Under the pieces are notes generated by a model. That model was not told the origin of the DNA. It made no database searches and saw only the letters and a program-made list of their open reading frames with translations. Position numbers and translations under genes: made by a program. DNA of 64,000 bases from Saprospiraceae bacterium (GTDB lineage: Bacteria; Bacteroidota; Bacteroidia; Chitinophagales; Saprospiraceae), in the NCBI GenBank assembly GCA_016708265.1, contig JADJGA010000012.1, forward strand, positions 62,001-126,000, in the 5' to 3' direction. Shown here piece by piece: positions 1-8,320 of this stretch (position 1 is the stretch's first letter; each line of letters opens with the position of its first letter).

Positions 1-422
1 GATCCCTCAATACTGAATCTATTGGATTTATGGGTCTGCTGACAGCTACCAAATTTGAAATTGACCGCTTGAATCGTCTCAAGTTTATAAATGCAAGGTT
101 TAATATCACGGGAACACCTGTGAAACTACATAATAGTGATGAGATCATATTGTTCAGGATCATCCAGGAGTTGATGTCAAATGTGATCAAGCATGCCAAA
201 GCATCTAATTTTGATCTGGTTTTCAGTTTTGGAAATGATGAACTTATTATAACTGCGAGTGATAATGGGGTGGGGATGAAAACTAAAACTGAAAATTATG
301 GATTAGGGTTAAAAAATATAGTATCAAGGATAAAATTGTTGAACGGAAGCATAAATTTTGAAAATAAAGAAAAAAGAGGCTTGTTGACAACAATAAAATA
401 TCCTTTACCTTTAACATCATAA
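1..422 (+). CDS. Sensor histidine kinase, C-terminal part (5' end outside window)
   Basis: This is the ATP-binding end of a two-component sensor kinase. The reading frame is open from base 3, so the gene starts upstream of the window. The N box (ELMSNVIKHAKA), the G1 box (DNGVGM) and a G2-like stretch (GLGLKNIVSRI) are visible, in the arrangement of the HATPase_c domain of NarL/DesK-type (HisKA_3) kinases. The dimerisation and phosphoacceptor His region and all sensor domains are missing. It ends 11 bases before a NarL-type response regulator, which is almost certainly its partner. The signal cannot be inferred from what is present. Confidence 0.88.
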   Translation, partial: SLNTESIGFMGLLTATKFEIDRLNRLKFINARFNITGTPVKLHNSDEIILFRIIQELMSNVIKHAKASNFDLVFSFGNDELIITASDNGVGMKTKTENYGLGLKNIVSRIKLLNGSINFENKEKRGLLTTIKYPLPLTS

Positions 423-433
423 ATTTTAGGAAA

Positions 434-1075
434 ATGAAAAAGCAGGTTTTTATTATCGATGATCACGAGCTATTCAGCAGATCTCTGGAAATGATGATTA
501 ATAGTTTTGATGATTATACTGTGGTATTTTGCGGACAGAGCGGGAAAGATCTGATATTCAGATTGCAGGATTCATTAAAACCGGCTCCTGATATTATTTT
601 ACTCGATTTAAACATGCCGGTAATGAATGGTCTTGAAACCATGGATTGGATATCGGTAAACAGACCCGAATTAAATGTCCTTGTTCTGTCGATGCAGGAC
701 AATGATGACCTTGTACTGAAAATGATAAGAAAGGGAGTAAAAGGATATCTGCTGAAAGATATTTCGCCTCAAATTCTCCTTAAGGCATTGGATGATACCC
801 TGAATTACGGTTTTTTTCACTCTGGAAAAGTGACACAGGCTCTTCTAAATTCGCTTCATTGCGACAAAATGTCAACTGTTGACCTGAAAGACAAAGAACT
901 TCAGTTCCTGAAACTTGCCTGCACCGAAATGACATATAAGGAAATTGCCGAAGTCATGAATTTAAGCCCTAAAACAATAGATGGCTACAGAGATATGCTT
1001 TTTGAAAAACTGGATGTGAAATCAAGGGTTGGGCTCGTGTTATACGCCTTGAAACATGATTTGTGTTCGATTTAA
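434..1075 (+). CDS. NarL/LuxR-family response regulator
   Basis: A 213-residue DNA-binding response regulator. The receiver domain spans about residues 1-120, with acidic residues Asp9-Asp10, phosphoacceptor Asp58 (in ILLDLNMP) and the conserved Lys108 (in YLLKD). A LuxR-type helix-turn-helix spans about residues 148-210, including MTYKEIAEVMNLSPKTIDGY. It follows the sensor kinase fragment at once, so the two form a cognate pair. Helix-turn-helix regulators of this kind are usually activated by phosphorylation and dimerisation. The target genes are not evident; the amidohydrolase downstream is only a candidate by position. Confidence 0.92.
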   Translation: MKKQVFIIDDHELFSRSLEMMINSFDDYTVVFCGQSGKDLIFRLQDSLKPAPDIILLDLNMPVMNGLETMDWISVNRPELNVLVLSMQDNDDLVLKMIRKGVKGYLLKDISPQILLKALDDTLNYGFFHSGKVTQALLNSLHCDKMSTVDLKDKELQFLKLACTEMTYKEIAEVMNLSPKTIDGYRDMLFEKLDVKSRVGLVLYALKHDLCSI

Positions 1076-1103
1076 AATTTAATTGAACAGAATATTTCAA
1101 ATT

Positions 1104-2909
1104 ATGGAAAAGCCACCAATCACCAACTGCCATACTCATATTTTTACTGGGTATCATGTCCCACCTTACCTTGCTAAATCATTTGTTCCTTTCCCATTTT
1201 ACTTTCTCTTTCACCTGAATTTTTTAGTAAGAGTCTTCCGTTTTTTTGGCAATGTTTCAAATAACATAAAGTATCATCCTGCTTTAAAAAAATGGCAGAG
1301 CCTGAAAGCTAGCATACGTCTATATTCAAGATACTACAATCCTGTTTTATCTTTAATCGGTCTGATTTTGGTAATTCAATTTGTATTTATTATTTTCAGA
1401 TTCTTAGTGTGGTTAGGAATTAGTGAACAGAGTTTATTTTACAAAATATCATTTATCTGCGAAACATGGCTGACAGAACATAAATTGCTGATAACTGACA
1501 TTCAAGGTTTCTGGCAGGCCTCTGGCTTGATATTTTTGATGTTTTTTATACCATCAAGCAGGAATTTACTGAAATTTGCTTTCAGAAGCCTTATGTTAAT
1601 ACCTAGGGCATTTGTTGGGCCGCTTTCTGCTAAAATGATGGCAAGATACTGGAATATAGTGAATTATGCCAACTATATTGAACAAAGACGTATTTTTTTC
1701 AAACTTGCATCACAATCTCCAAAAGGTACAAGATTTGTGGTATTGCCGATGGATATGGCTTATATGGATGCAGGTAAACCTCCCTATAATTTGGACCGGC
1801 AACTGGAAGAACTTGCAAATATAAAGAAACGAAATCCCGGTACTTTTTTTCCGTTCATATTTGCAGATCCAAGGAGGATAAAGGAGCAGGAAAATTTTTT
1901 CAAATACTCGTTTTCAGAAGGAATTGTAAAGCTTGAAAATTGTTTTATCAAAAGAATGATAGAAGAAAAGGGTTTTTCCGGCATCAAAATCTACCCTGCA
2001 CTCGGGTATTATCCATTCGATGAGGCTTTATTGCCTCTGTGGAAATATGCAGCAGATAAAAAAATACCCATCACTGCTCACAGCAGCAAAGGGCCTATAC
2101 ATTACAGGGGTTCGAAGAAAAAAGAGTGGAACAGGCATCCGGTGTTTATGCAGACTATGTCAAAAGGCAAAACCGAAGCTCTTTCACTCCCTCAATCCTC
2201 AAATATAGATTTCACTGCCAATTACACACATCCTCTGAATTACCTTTGTCTGCTGAATGAATCTGTGCTTAGAAAAGTTGTCAGATCCTGCAAAGAAGAG
2301 ATAAGGGATATGTTTGGATATACCGATAATAAAACCCCTTTGAAATATGATCTGAAGCATTTGAAGATTTGTTTTGCCCATTTTGCAGGTGAGGAGGAAT
2401 GGAAAAGTTATCTTGAGCATGACCGCGACAATTATTCCGGGCAGATTTTTTCTAATCCGGACACAGGAATTGATTTTCTGCATGACAAAAATGGAAAACC
2501 TTCAGTTGGTAAAACTGAACAGGTATGGAAATATGCAGACTGGTTTTCGATCATAACAAGCCTGATGCTTCAACATCCGAATGTATATGCTGATATAAGC
2601 TATATTGTGCAGGCAGAAGAGAAGATAACACCCCTGCTCAAACAGCTTTTAGCTCATAAGGTATTTTCAAAACGGATATTGTTCGGAAGTGATTTCTATG
2701 TAGTTCGCAATCACAAATCGGACAGGCAGATTTTGGCCGATATTCAGGCAGCACTTACTGAAAATGAGTTTGATACAATAGCACGATATAATCCACAGAC
2801 CTTTTTGAATTTGAAAGGGGAATTGGAAATATTTAATGACCGGAATTACCAACACAAAAAAATGCAAAAACTACTTTTCAGACGAAAAAAAAGAACAATT
2901 AAAATGTAG
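1104..2909 (+). CDS. Amidohydrolase-family protein with inserted membrane segments
   Basis: A protein of 601 residues with features of a metal-dependent amidohydrolase (Amidohydro_2-like TIM barrel). These are an N-terminal HxH metal motif (His10, His12 in NCHTHIF), later candidate metal histidines (ITAHSSKG, CFAHFAGEE) and a strand-8 Asp in LFGSDFYVV. Between the HxH motif and the rest of the barrel are about 150 extra residues with hydrophobic segments near 81-105 and 139-150, plus a hydrophobic patch near 28-50. This suggests membrane association. The ATG at 1104 is preferred over a TTG at 1083 because it sits just before the HxH motif. It starts 28 bases after the response regulator and may share its transcript. 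The substrate is unknown. Confidence 0.7.
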   Translation: MEKPPITNCHTHIFTGYHVPPYLAKSFVPFPFYFLFHLNFLVRVFRFFGNVSNNIKYHPALKKWQSLKASIRLYSRYYNPVLSLIGLILVIQFVFIIFRFLVWLGISEQSLFYKISFICETWLTEHKLLITDIQGFWQASGLIFLMFFIPSSRNLLKFAFRSLMLIPRAFVGPLSAKMMARYWNIVNYANYIEQRRIFFKLASQSPKGTRFVVLPMDMAYMDAGKPPYNLDRQLEELANIKKRNPGTFFPFIFADPRRIKEQENFFKYSFSEGIVKLENCFIKRMIEEKGFSGIKIYPALGYYPFDEALLPLWKYAADKKIPITAHSSKGPIHYRGSKKKEWNRHPVFMQTMSKGKTEALSLPQSSNIDFTANYTHPLNYLCLLNESVLRKVVRSCKEEIRDMFGYTDNKTPLKYDLKHLKICFAHFAGEEEWKSYLEHDRDNYSGQIFSNPDTGIDFLHDKNGKPSVGKTEQVWKYADWFSIITSLMLQHPNVYADISYIVQAEEKITPLLKQLLAHKVFSKRILFGSDFYVVRNHKSDRQILADIQAALTENEFDTIARYNPQTFLNLKGELEIFNDRNYQHKKMQKLLFRRKKRTIKM

Positions 2910-3199
2910 TATTGATTATTTTACAGGCAAGTTCGATGAGCAAATCTTTAAAAGCTACAATTGACTGAGGAAGAGTTAAAAATTATTTAGCAGGAATGAA
3001 AGTTTATGATAATATTAGAATGGTATGAAAAAAATTTGAATTAATAATCGTTAATAAAATGTAATTTCAAATCTATACATGTGACTACTGAATTATTCAA
3101 AAATTGAATTTATCATACATAAGATAAAAAATTTGTTAATCATTCACGTATAAATACAATTTAAAATATTAATTTCGTTATTTAATAAAAAATTTAAGT

Positions 3200-3613
3200 A
3201 TGAAAAATTTAATTTTAATTCTAATTATGGTTTCTGGATTTACAGTTGCATTATTGGCACAAAATACCGAACCAAAAAAAATTGATCAGACTCAGACTAA
3301 AAAAGAACAAGTAGAATGGAAAACCAGTCCAAAAGTTGCTAAGGATATAGGAAACGCTGAAATCAAATCTGAGCAGCCGAAAGTGAAGCAAAATGCCCAA
3401 AGAAGGACAATAGATGTTGCAACCGATAAAAAGGCCGATAAACAAAAAGTAACACCTATTACTGAAAAAAATACGAAGGTGCATAACAAATTCACAAAAC
3501 CATCCAGTAAAAAATTTGATAAAAAAAAGGATGTCAATAAAATTACTCCAAACAAAGTATATAGCAAGGATGAGAATTCAGGTGATATCAAACCGGTAGA
3601 TAAAAACAAATAG
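3200..3613 (+). CDS. Small Lys-rich secreted protein
   Basis: A 137-residue protein with a clear signal peptide (MKNLILILIMVSGFTVALLA, cleavage probably before QNTE). The mature part is very rich in Lys, Thr, Gln and Asn, almost lacks large hydrophobic residues and has no Cys. It is therefore probably unstructured and basic, lying in the periplasm or outside the cell. No family was recognised. It stands alone, with AT-rich DNA upstream and a likely terminator just after it. The signal peptide supports a real gene despite the low complexity. Confidence 0.6.
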   Translation: MKNLILILIMVSGFTVALLAQNTEPKKIDQTQTKKEQVEWKTSPKVAKDIGNAEIKSEQPKVKQNAQRRTIDVATDKKADKQKVTPITEKNTKVHNKFTKPSSKKFDKKKDVNKITPNKVYSKDENSGDIKPVDKNK

Positions 3614-3639
3614 ACTGCTTTTTATCTTTTAAAAAATAG

Positions 3640-3680
3640 AAAAGAGGATATTTCAAAAGAGTATTCTCTTTTTTTTTGCT
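3640..3680 (+). terminator. Probable rho-independent terminator
   Basis: A short hairpin pairs AAAAGAG (from 3640) with CTCTTTT (from 3666), followed by a run of T. It lies 27 bases after the Lys-rich gene. The stem is weak and AT-rich and the loop is long. Confidence 0.4.
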
Positions 3681-3863
3681 AATGATTGAAATGGGAATTA
3701 CTTACGATCATAACATTACAGATTCAATAAAAATCTGCAATTATTGTTCTTAAATTTCAACTTTTATGGATTTAAATTAGGAATCACACCTCCAAATCCT
3801 TAGTCAAGATTATTTCTTTCTTTATTTTTTTGAGTTCTTTTTTGATCCCATGTGATACCTTCC

Positions 3864-5099
3864 TTAGTTTAAACTTTTAGTTCCACCAAATCCCATCAGG
3901 AAGTTGAGTGCTGCTATCACATTTCCTTTTCGTGTAATTACACCATCAAAATTCTTACCGAGGTTGACTGTTAGCTTGATATTGTTTTCCAGTGTATATG
4001 CTGCATTTAGCTGATATTTATATCCTGGTTCTATTTCCTTGTTATTCAATACACTTCTGTATATTATTTCTCCGCTCAGGCTGAAGTCCTTGATGGAATA
4101 GATAGCCCTGACTCCATAATCGAAAGTCTGATTGTTATCGGATTTTATAATTCCTTCAGGATCTGCGAAGATCTGATCCGGATTATATAGATATCTTGCT
4201 ATTCCAAGTAGTAAAAATTGGTCTGGAAATTCATATCCTCCTGAAATCCAAAAACCTGCTTTTGATAATTTTCGTTCAATAAAAACATAGTCAGGAAAAT
4301 CATAGGATACTCCAAAACTGCAGTCAAGTTTCCAGCCAATGCGTCTGAAATCAATCTCAGATGCCATTTTTATGAGTCTTGTCTCTTCATCTTTGAATCC
4401 ATTATTTTCTTTTAAAACCTCAACTTCGGCTTTTTTTATTTCAAGTTCCACTGCTTTGTTATAATATGCTGTTTTCAAAGAATCGCAATTCTTGCTATAG
4501 CAATCCAATAAGCTGTCTCTTAAAGCTTTGTAGTTTGTTCTGTTCAGAAAATCTTTTGATATGATACTTGATTTATAATTAATACTATCCAATATATTCC
4601 TTGATTTATTTATAGAAACTCTGAACTGATCGGTAACTTTTCCTCTGAGCAATGAAAATTTAAATCCAAGGCCTACGGCACTGTTAGGAATTTCCATATC
4701 ATTTTCATTTTTTAAAGGATTTTCGTTCACTGCAAAAGAAATCACTGAAGTCTGCCAGATATTATCAATAATAGAAGAATTATTTAAAAAACGCTCAAAA
4801 GCTATATTTTTACCTTTGAAAACCCATAACGGGGCAATATCCACTGCGTAATTAGTTGGTCTTTCAGTGAAATTTCCGGTAGCTTGTCTCAGGCTTACCA
4901 TAAATGCAGTAGGGTCAGATGGCCTCGAAATCTCACTGTCACCAATACCCAATAAAACCGCTGCAGGCGATTGGGGAGCCTTTAGCAGATCTATATTTAC
5001 AGTGTTATCATCTTTATTTACTCTGGTTTGAGAAATTGTCAAAAGAGGAAATAACATGGATAACATGACTAAAACAAATATTTTGGCCAAAGTTTTCAT
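3864..5099 (-). CDS. Secreted protein of unknown function, probable outer-membrane beta-barrel
   Basis: A 411-residue protein with an N-terminal signal peptide (hydrophobic VLVMLSMLFPLLTIS, then QTRVNK). The C-terminal third alternates aromatic and polar residues in short stretches (GYKYQLNAAYTLENNIKLTVNLG and similar), as beta-barrel strands do, and ends with a strand-like segment and glycines. A charged helical part, near residues 170-245 with many Lys and Glu, lies in the middle. It starts 9 bases after the 119-residue gene at 5109-5468, so the two are probably co-transcribed. No known family was recognised. Confidence 0.6.
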   Translation of the reverse strand: MKTLAKIFVLVMLSMLFPLLTISQTRVNKDDNTVNIDLLKAPQSPAAVLLGIGDSEISRPSDPTAFMVSLRQATGNFTERPTNYAVDIAPLWVFKGKNIAFERFLNNSSIIDNIWQTSVISFAVNENPLKNENDMEIPNSAVGLGFKFSLLRGKVTDQFRVSINKSRNILDSINYKSSIISKDFLNRTNYKALRDSLLDCYSKNCDSLKTAYYNKAVELEIKKAEVEVLKENNGFKDEETRLIKMASEIDFRRIGWKLDCSFGVSYDFPDYVFIERKLSKAGFWISGGYEFPDQFLLLGIARYLYNPDQIFADPEGIIKSDNNQTFDYGVRAIYSIKDFSLSGEIIYRSVLNNKEIEPGYKYQLNAAYTLENNIKLTVNLGKNFDGVITRKGNVIAALNFLMGFGGTKSLN

Positions 5100-5108
5100 A
5101 TATTCAAT

Positions 5109-5468
5109 TTAAATAAAAATAATTCTGACCTGAGCATGAGCAAGTCCTCCTGGTTGTGGTAATACAGTATTAAAAATTTCGGTTATATTATCACTTTTAC
5201 CTCCTTTCAGTACCAGTTTCATATAGATTTTATCAGTATCGGTCTGAATATCATGAATTGTTGTGAAAATTGAAAGTTCCTTTCTGATAAGTTCATTGCT
5301 TTTACCAATTATTAATTCGAATGAATTTTCCTTGGTTCCCTGGCTTGTGTCATCGATAAATAAAAGTGATTGTGCAATCTGACCAAATCCGATTTCTACA
5401 TTCAGGATTATGGGATTTTCACTTTCATTAATTATATCATAAACTATGAATATTGATTGTGTTAACAT
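5109..5468 (-). CDS. Hypothetical protein, 119 residues
   Basis: A small protein without an obvious signal peptide or membrane helix. Its sequence is rich in Ile, Val, Thr and Glu and looks like an all-beta fold. The start ATG at 5468 is the only clear one. It is followed after 9 bases by the putative outer-membrane protein gene, and preceded by the two-helix membrane protein gene 80 bases upstream, so the three probably form one leftward unit. No family was recognised. Confidence 0.5.
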   Translation of the reverse strand: MLTQSIFIVYDIINESENPIILNVEIGFGQIAQSLLFIDDTSQGTKENSFELIIGKSNELIRKELSIFTTIHDIQTDTDKIYMKLVLKGGKSDNITEIFNTVLPQPGGLAHAQVRIIFI

Positions 5469-5548
5469 ATCCGTATTTTTAATAAAATTTATCTCCTATA
5501 AAGCAGCATATCATTATTTCAAAAAATTCAATTTACTTGTAAATTTTT

Positions 5549-6148
5549 CTATTTATTGGGTTTAGGTTTTTCCGGGTTTGAGCCGGGATTTTCTTTATTA
5601 TTCCGATTCCAGACATTAAATCCATAAGGAATAACTCCTATTCCCAGTCCGGCGATAATAGTCCATAACTGGCTGAGGGGAAGTTTGATATTACATTCAG
5701 CAACCATGATATATCCATAATACATTATTAGAGTAGTGGTTACGAATATAGCTGTAAGTCCAGTCAGTATTGCAATGAATCTGGAAGAACTGAGTAATTT
5801 ATCTTCTTTGTCTGTTTCATCCGTCAATCCAACCAGCCGGCTGAATTTCAATTCCTTTGAATTTCTGAATTTAATAGTAAAGATCAAAGCAAAAAGCAAC
5901 ATTGTGACAGGCATGAAGAATACTATAACCCAGTGCTGCCATTTTAATTCTGAAACATCTTTGCATTTTAGTTCTGAATTTTGCTCAGTATTTTCTTCAA
6001 TTTTCAGCAGCTTAGCATAAAGTGAATCGTTTGTAATTGTGCTAGCTTTTGTTTCTTGTTTATTACTTCCTGAATTTTCAGTATTTTGGGCAAGAGAAAA
6101 TTCAAATGTAAAAAGCAATAAGAAAATTAGTAACAGATTGAATTTCAT
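5549..6148 (-). CDS. Membrane protein with signal peptide and two transmembrane helices
   Basis: A 199-residue protein. A signal peptide (MKFNLLLIFLLLFTFEFSLA) is followed by a polar Ser/Thr/Asn-rich stretch. Then come helices near residues 72-90 (WVIVFFMPVTMLLFALIF) and 123-145 (FIAILTGLTAIFVTTTLIMYYGY), and a third hydrophobic segment near 158-175. The tail is Pro/Asn/Lys-rich. It is the first gene of a likely three-gene leftward cluster of unknown envelope proteins. No family was recognised. Confidence 0.55.
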   Translation of the reverse strand: MKFNLLLIFLLLFTFEFSLAQNTENSGSNKQETKASTITNDSLYAKLLKIEENTEQNSELKCKDVSELKWQHWVIVFFMPVTMLLFALIFTIKFRNSKELKFSRLVGLTDETDKEDKLLSSSRFIAILTGLTAIFVTTTLIMYYGYIMVAECNIKLPLSQLWTIIAGLGIGVIPYGFNVWNRNNKENPGSNPEKPKPNK

Positions 6149-6271
6149 GATATTACATTTTTTGGTTATAAAAATATATTCTCAATCCACACTCACAGCC
6201 TTCGCTACTGCAAAAATATAATAAAAAAAACTGAAAAACAATACCGGAGCTATATTTCTTTAGTCACAAAA

Positions 6272-6304
6272 TAAAAAAAGCCCTTAAATAATATAAGGGC
6301 TTTG
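6272..6304 (-). terminator. Rho-independent terminator of tRNA-Lys
   Basis: A 10-bp inverted repeat pairs 6277-6286 (AAAGCCCTTA) with 6294-6303 (TAAGGGCTTT). On the minus strand a run of seven T follows. It begins 3 bases after the end of the tRNA, reading leftward. Confidence 0.8.
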
Positions 6305-6306
6305 AG

Positions 6307-6379
6307 TGATCTGGCTGGGACTTGAACCCAGGACCCACGGCTTAAAAGGCCGTTGCTCTACCGACTGAGCTACCAAATC
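6307..6379 (-). tRNA. tRNA-Lys (anticodon TTT)
   Basis: Read on the minus strand, a 73-base cloverleaf is complete. The acceptor stem GATTTGG pairs with CCAGATC (one G-T pair), followed by discriminator A. The D arm contains GCTCAGTCGGTAGAGC. The anticodon loop CTTTTAA gives anticodon TTT, and the T arm reads GGGTTCAAGTCCC. The 3' CCA is not encoded. A promoter-like box lies upstream and a strong terminator downstream, so it is probably transcribed alone. Confidence 0.95.
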
Positions 6380-6400
6380 GTGTTGTTTTAAATCGGAGCG

Positions 6401-6408
6401 CAAAGATA
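6401..6408 (-). promoter_or_regulatory. -7 box upstream of tRNA-Lys
   Basis: The minus strand reads TATCTTTG, an exact fit to the Bacteroidota -7 consensus TAnnTTTG, 21 bases before the tRNA 5' end. No good -33 TTTG was seen at the expected distance. Confidence 0.45.
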
Positions 6409-6543
6409 AAATCTATTTTTTAATATTTAATAATAAATAGGTAAAAAAGTCAAAAAAAATGTGAATTGATTAAATTTTGAGATAAGAAACAGGAATTTTT
6501 AATGAAAATATTAATTATCTTAAATAATATCAATATTTTTCAT

Positions 6544-6551
6544 TACTTTTG
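6544..6551 (+). promoter_or_regulatory. -7 box upstream of fbaA
   Basis: TACTTTTG fits TAnnTTTG and lies 25 bases before the aldolase start codon. The -33 element is not clear. Confidence 0.4.
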
Positions 6552-6576
6552 AATTTCAATTTAAAAATTTAAAATT

Positions 6577-7659
6577 ATGAGCGATAAAATCTTAAACAAC
6601 ATTGAACCCGGGGTTATCTGGGGAGATGATCTGATTAAAGTATTCAGGATTGCAAAGAAGAATAAATATGCTTTCCCTGCTGTTAATGCAGTTGGTACTA
6701 ATTCCGTTAATGCAATTATGGAAACTGCCAAAGTTGTCAATAGCCCTGCAATCATTCAGTTTTCAAATGGTGGTGCAGAATTTTTTGCGGGAAAATTTAT
6801 TTCAAATGAAAATTACAAAACAGCAGTACTTGGTGCTGTTTCTGCTGCAAAACACGTTCATTTGCTTGCCAAAGAGGGTGGAGTAGCGATAGTACTACAT
6901 ACTGACCATGCTGCCAAGAAACTCTTGCCATGGATTGATGGAATGCTTGATCACGGTGAACAATATTTCAGAAAATACGGAAAGCCTCTGTTCAGCTCCC
7001 ATATGCTTGACTTGTCTGAAGAGCCATTGAAAGAAAATATCGAAATTTGCAAGAGGTACCTCGAAAGAATGAGCAAGATAGGGATGAGCCTTGAAATTGA
7101 GCTTGGAATCACCGGAGGAGAAGAAGACGGAGTGGACAATACCGACATTGATAATGCAAAATTGTATACACAACCGGAAGACGTAGCTTATTCTTTTGAA
7201 GAACTGAGCAATATTTCAGACAGATTTACAATTGCAGCATCATTTGGCAACGTTCACGGTGTATATAAGCCGGGTAATGTAAAACTAACCCCGAAGATAT
7301 TGAAAAATTCTCAGGATTATATTATTTCTCAATTTGGACTAAAAGTAAAAAATCCTGTCAATTTTGTTTTCCACGGAGGCAGTGGTTCCACAAGAGAGGA
7401 GATAAGGGAAGCAATTGACTATGGAGTTATCAAAATGAATATCGATACCGATACTCAGTGGGCTTACTGGGAAGGTGTTCAAAAATTCTATGTAAAAAAT
7501 GAAGGCTATCTGCAGGGACAGATCGGCAATCCTGAAGGAGACGACAAACCGAATAAAAAGTATTACGATCCCCGTAAATGGTTGAGAGAAGGAGAAGTTT
7601 CACTTGTCAACAGATTGAAACTGGCATTTGAAGACCTCAATTGTCTTGACAGAAATTGA
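6577..7659 (+). CDS. fbaA: Class II fructose-bisphosphate aldolase
   Basis: A 360-residue zinc-dependent aldolase. It interconverts fructose 1,6-bisphosphate with glyceraldehyde 3-phosphate and dihydroxyacetone phosphate in cytoplasmic glycolysis and gluconeogenesis. The length and motifs match the E. coli FbaA type (class IIA): FPAVNAVGTNSVNAIMETA near the N-terminus, the zinc ligand stretch LHTDHAAKK, SSHMLDLSEEP, GNVHGVYKPGNVKL and the phosphate-binding VFHGGSGST. It is monocistronic, with a promoter-like box 25 bases upstream and a strong terminator about 70 bases downstream. Confidence 0.97.
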   Translation: MSDKILNNIEPGVIWGDDLIKVFRIAKKNKYAFPAVNAVGTNSVNAIMETAKVVNSPAIIQFSNGGAEFFAGKFISNENYKTAVLGAVSAAKHVHLLAKEGGVAIVLHTDHAAKKLLPWIDGMLDHGEQYFRKYGKPLFSSHMLDLSEEPLKENIEICKRYLERMSKIGMSLEIELGITGGEEDGVDNTDIDNAKLYTQPEDVAYSFEELSNISDRFTIAASFGNVHGVYKPGNVKLTPKILKNSQDYIISQFGLKVKNPVNFVFHGGSGSTREEIREAIDYGVIKMNIDTDTQWAYWEGVQKFYVKNEGYLQGQIGNPEGDDKPNKKYYDPRKWLREGEVSLVNRLKLAFEDLNCLDRN

Positions 7660-7729
7660 AAGTGCAAAGTTAAAAACTAATAGTTTGTAACTATAAGAAT
7701 ATTCCAAAGGATTTTGGCAGATGAAAAAT

Positions 7730-7765
7730 AGCCTGTACTGAATTGATTCGGTACAGGCTGTTTTG
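7730..7765 (+). terminator. Rho-independent terminator after fbaA
   Basis: A perfect 9-bp inverted repeat pairs AGCCTGTAC (7730-7738) with GTACAGGCT (7751-7759), separated by a 12-base loop. GTTTTGTTT follows. Confidence 0.8.
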
Positions 7766-7836
7766 TTTAGTACAAACATACATTATCACGATTTTAATCC
7801 CTTAGTGAAACTATAATTTGATTTGTCATTCGTTTC

Positions 7837-7938
7837 TCATTCTTTTAGTGGCCAGGCATCTTTCAATTTCCACTCTCTCAGTGCGTTTGCATTGCGTCCT
7901 ACAACTATAGATTCTGATGTTGATGGGATACTAAAAAT
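7837..7938 (-). pseudogene. DUF4357-like C-terminal gene remnant
   Basis: A short minus-strand reading of 33 codons ends in TGA and contains VVGRNANALREWKLKD preceded by FSIPSTSES. This resembles the DUF4357 signature (F-x-S-P-S, then V-x-G-R-x-A-N-x-x-x-E-W-K), found at the C-terminus of some nuclease and restriction-associated proteins. An in-frame stop lies directly upstream and no start codon was found, so it looks like a decayed fragment. It sits in an otherwise empty 655-base interval. The assignment rests on motif memory only. Confidence 0.45.
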
Positions 7939-8134
7939 TTAATCTATGGAAAAATTTATAATGTCCACATTTATAGAAATAAATTCAAAAAATCCGCTAA
8001 ATCTGCATAATAAAGACAGATATAGATAGAAAAAGGATTATAATCCCGCTAAATCAATGCTTGAATCAAAGATATAGCCGAAATTTGCTGATTAAAAAGT
8101 GAAGGGAAGATCTGAAAATTGCCTTATTAAATTG

Positions 8135-8198
8135 GCCACGAATGCACGAATACTTTTTTCGGAGAATGCATGATTTTTTTTATTCGCGTATTCTTGGC
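8135..8198. repeat. Imperfect intergenic palindrome
   Basis: Bases 8135-8152 (GCCACGAATGCACGAATA) match the reverse complement of 8181-8198 at about 15 of 18 positions, with a T-rich loop. It resembles other dispersed intergenic palindromes in the window, at 42845-42913 and 47729-47820, that begin and end with GCCAC/GTGGC-like words. The rest of 7940-8320 shows no gene. Confidence 0.5.
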
Positions 8199-8320
8199 AA
8201 AATTGTGATGTATTTAAAGAATGCAACCTATGCTTTTATTAAAAATTGAATTGAGAAGAGATTCTGCTTATCCTTGTATCATTATTTTTCACTAATTTCA
8301 CACTTTCATTAACTTTGAGA

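Noticed and set aside
2199..2483. Minus-strand frame opposite the amidohydrolase
   Set aside because: The plus-strand protein has family motifs across this part, and the reverse frame has none.
3251..3609. Minus-strand reading frames opposite the Lys-rich gene
   Set aside because: They are Phe/Leu-rich mirrors of Lys codons. The plus-strand frame has a signal peptide and is the better gene.
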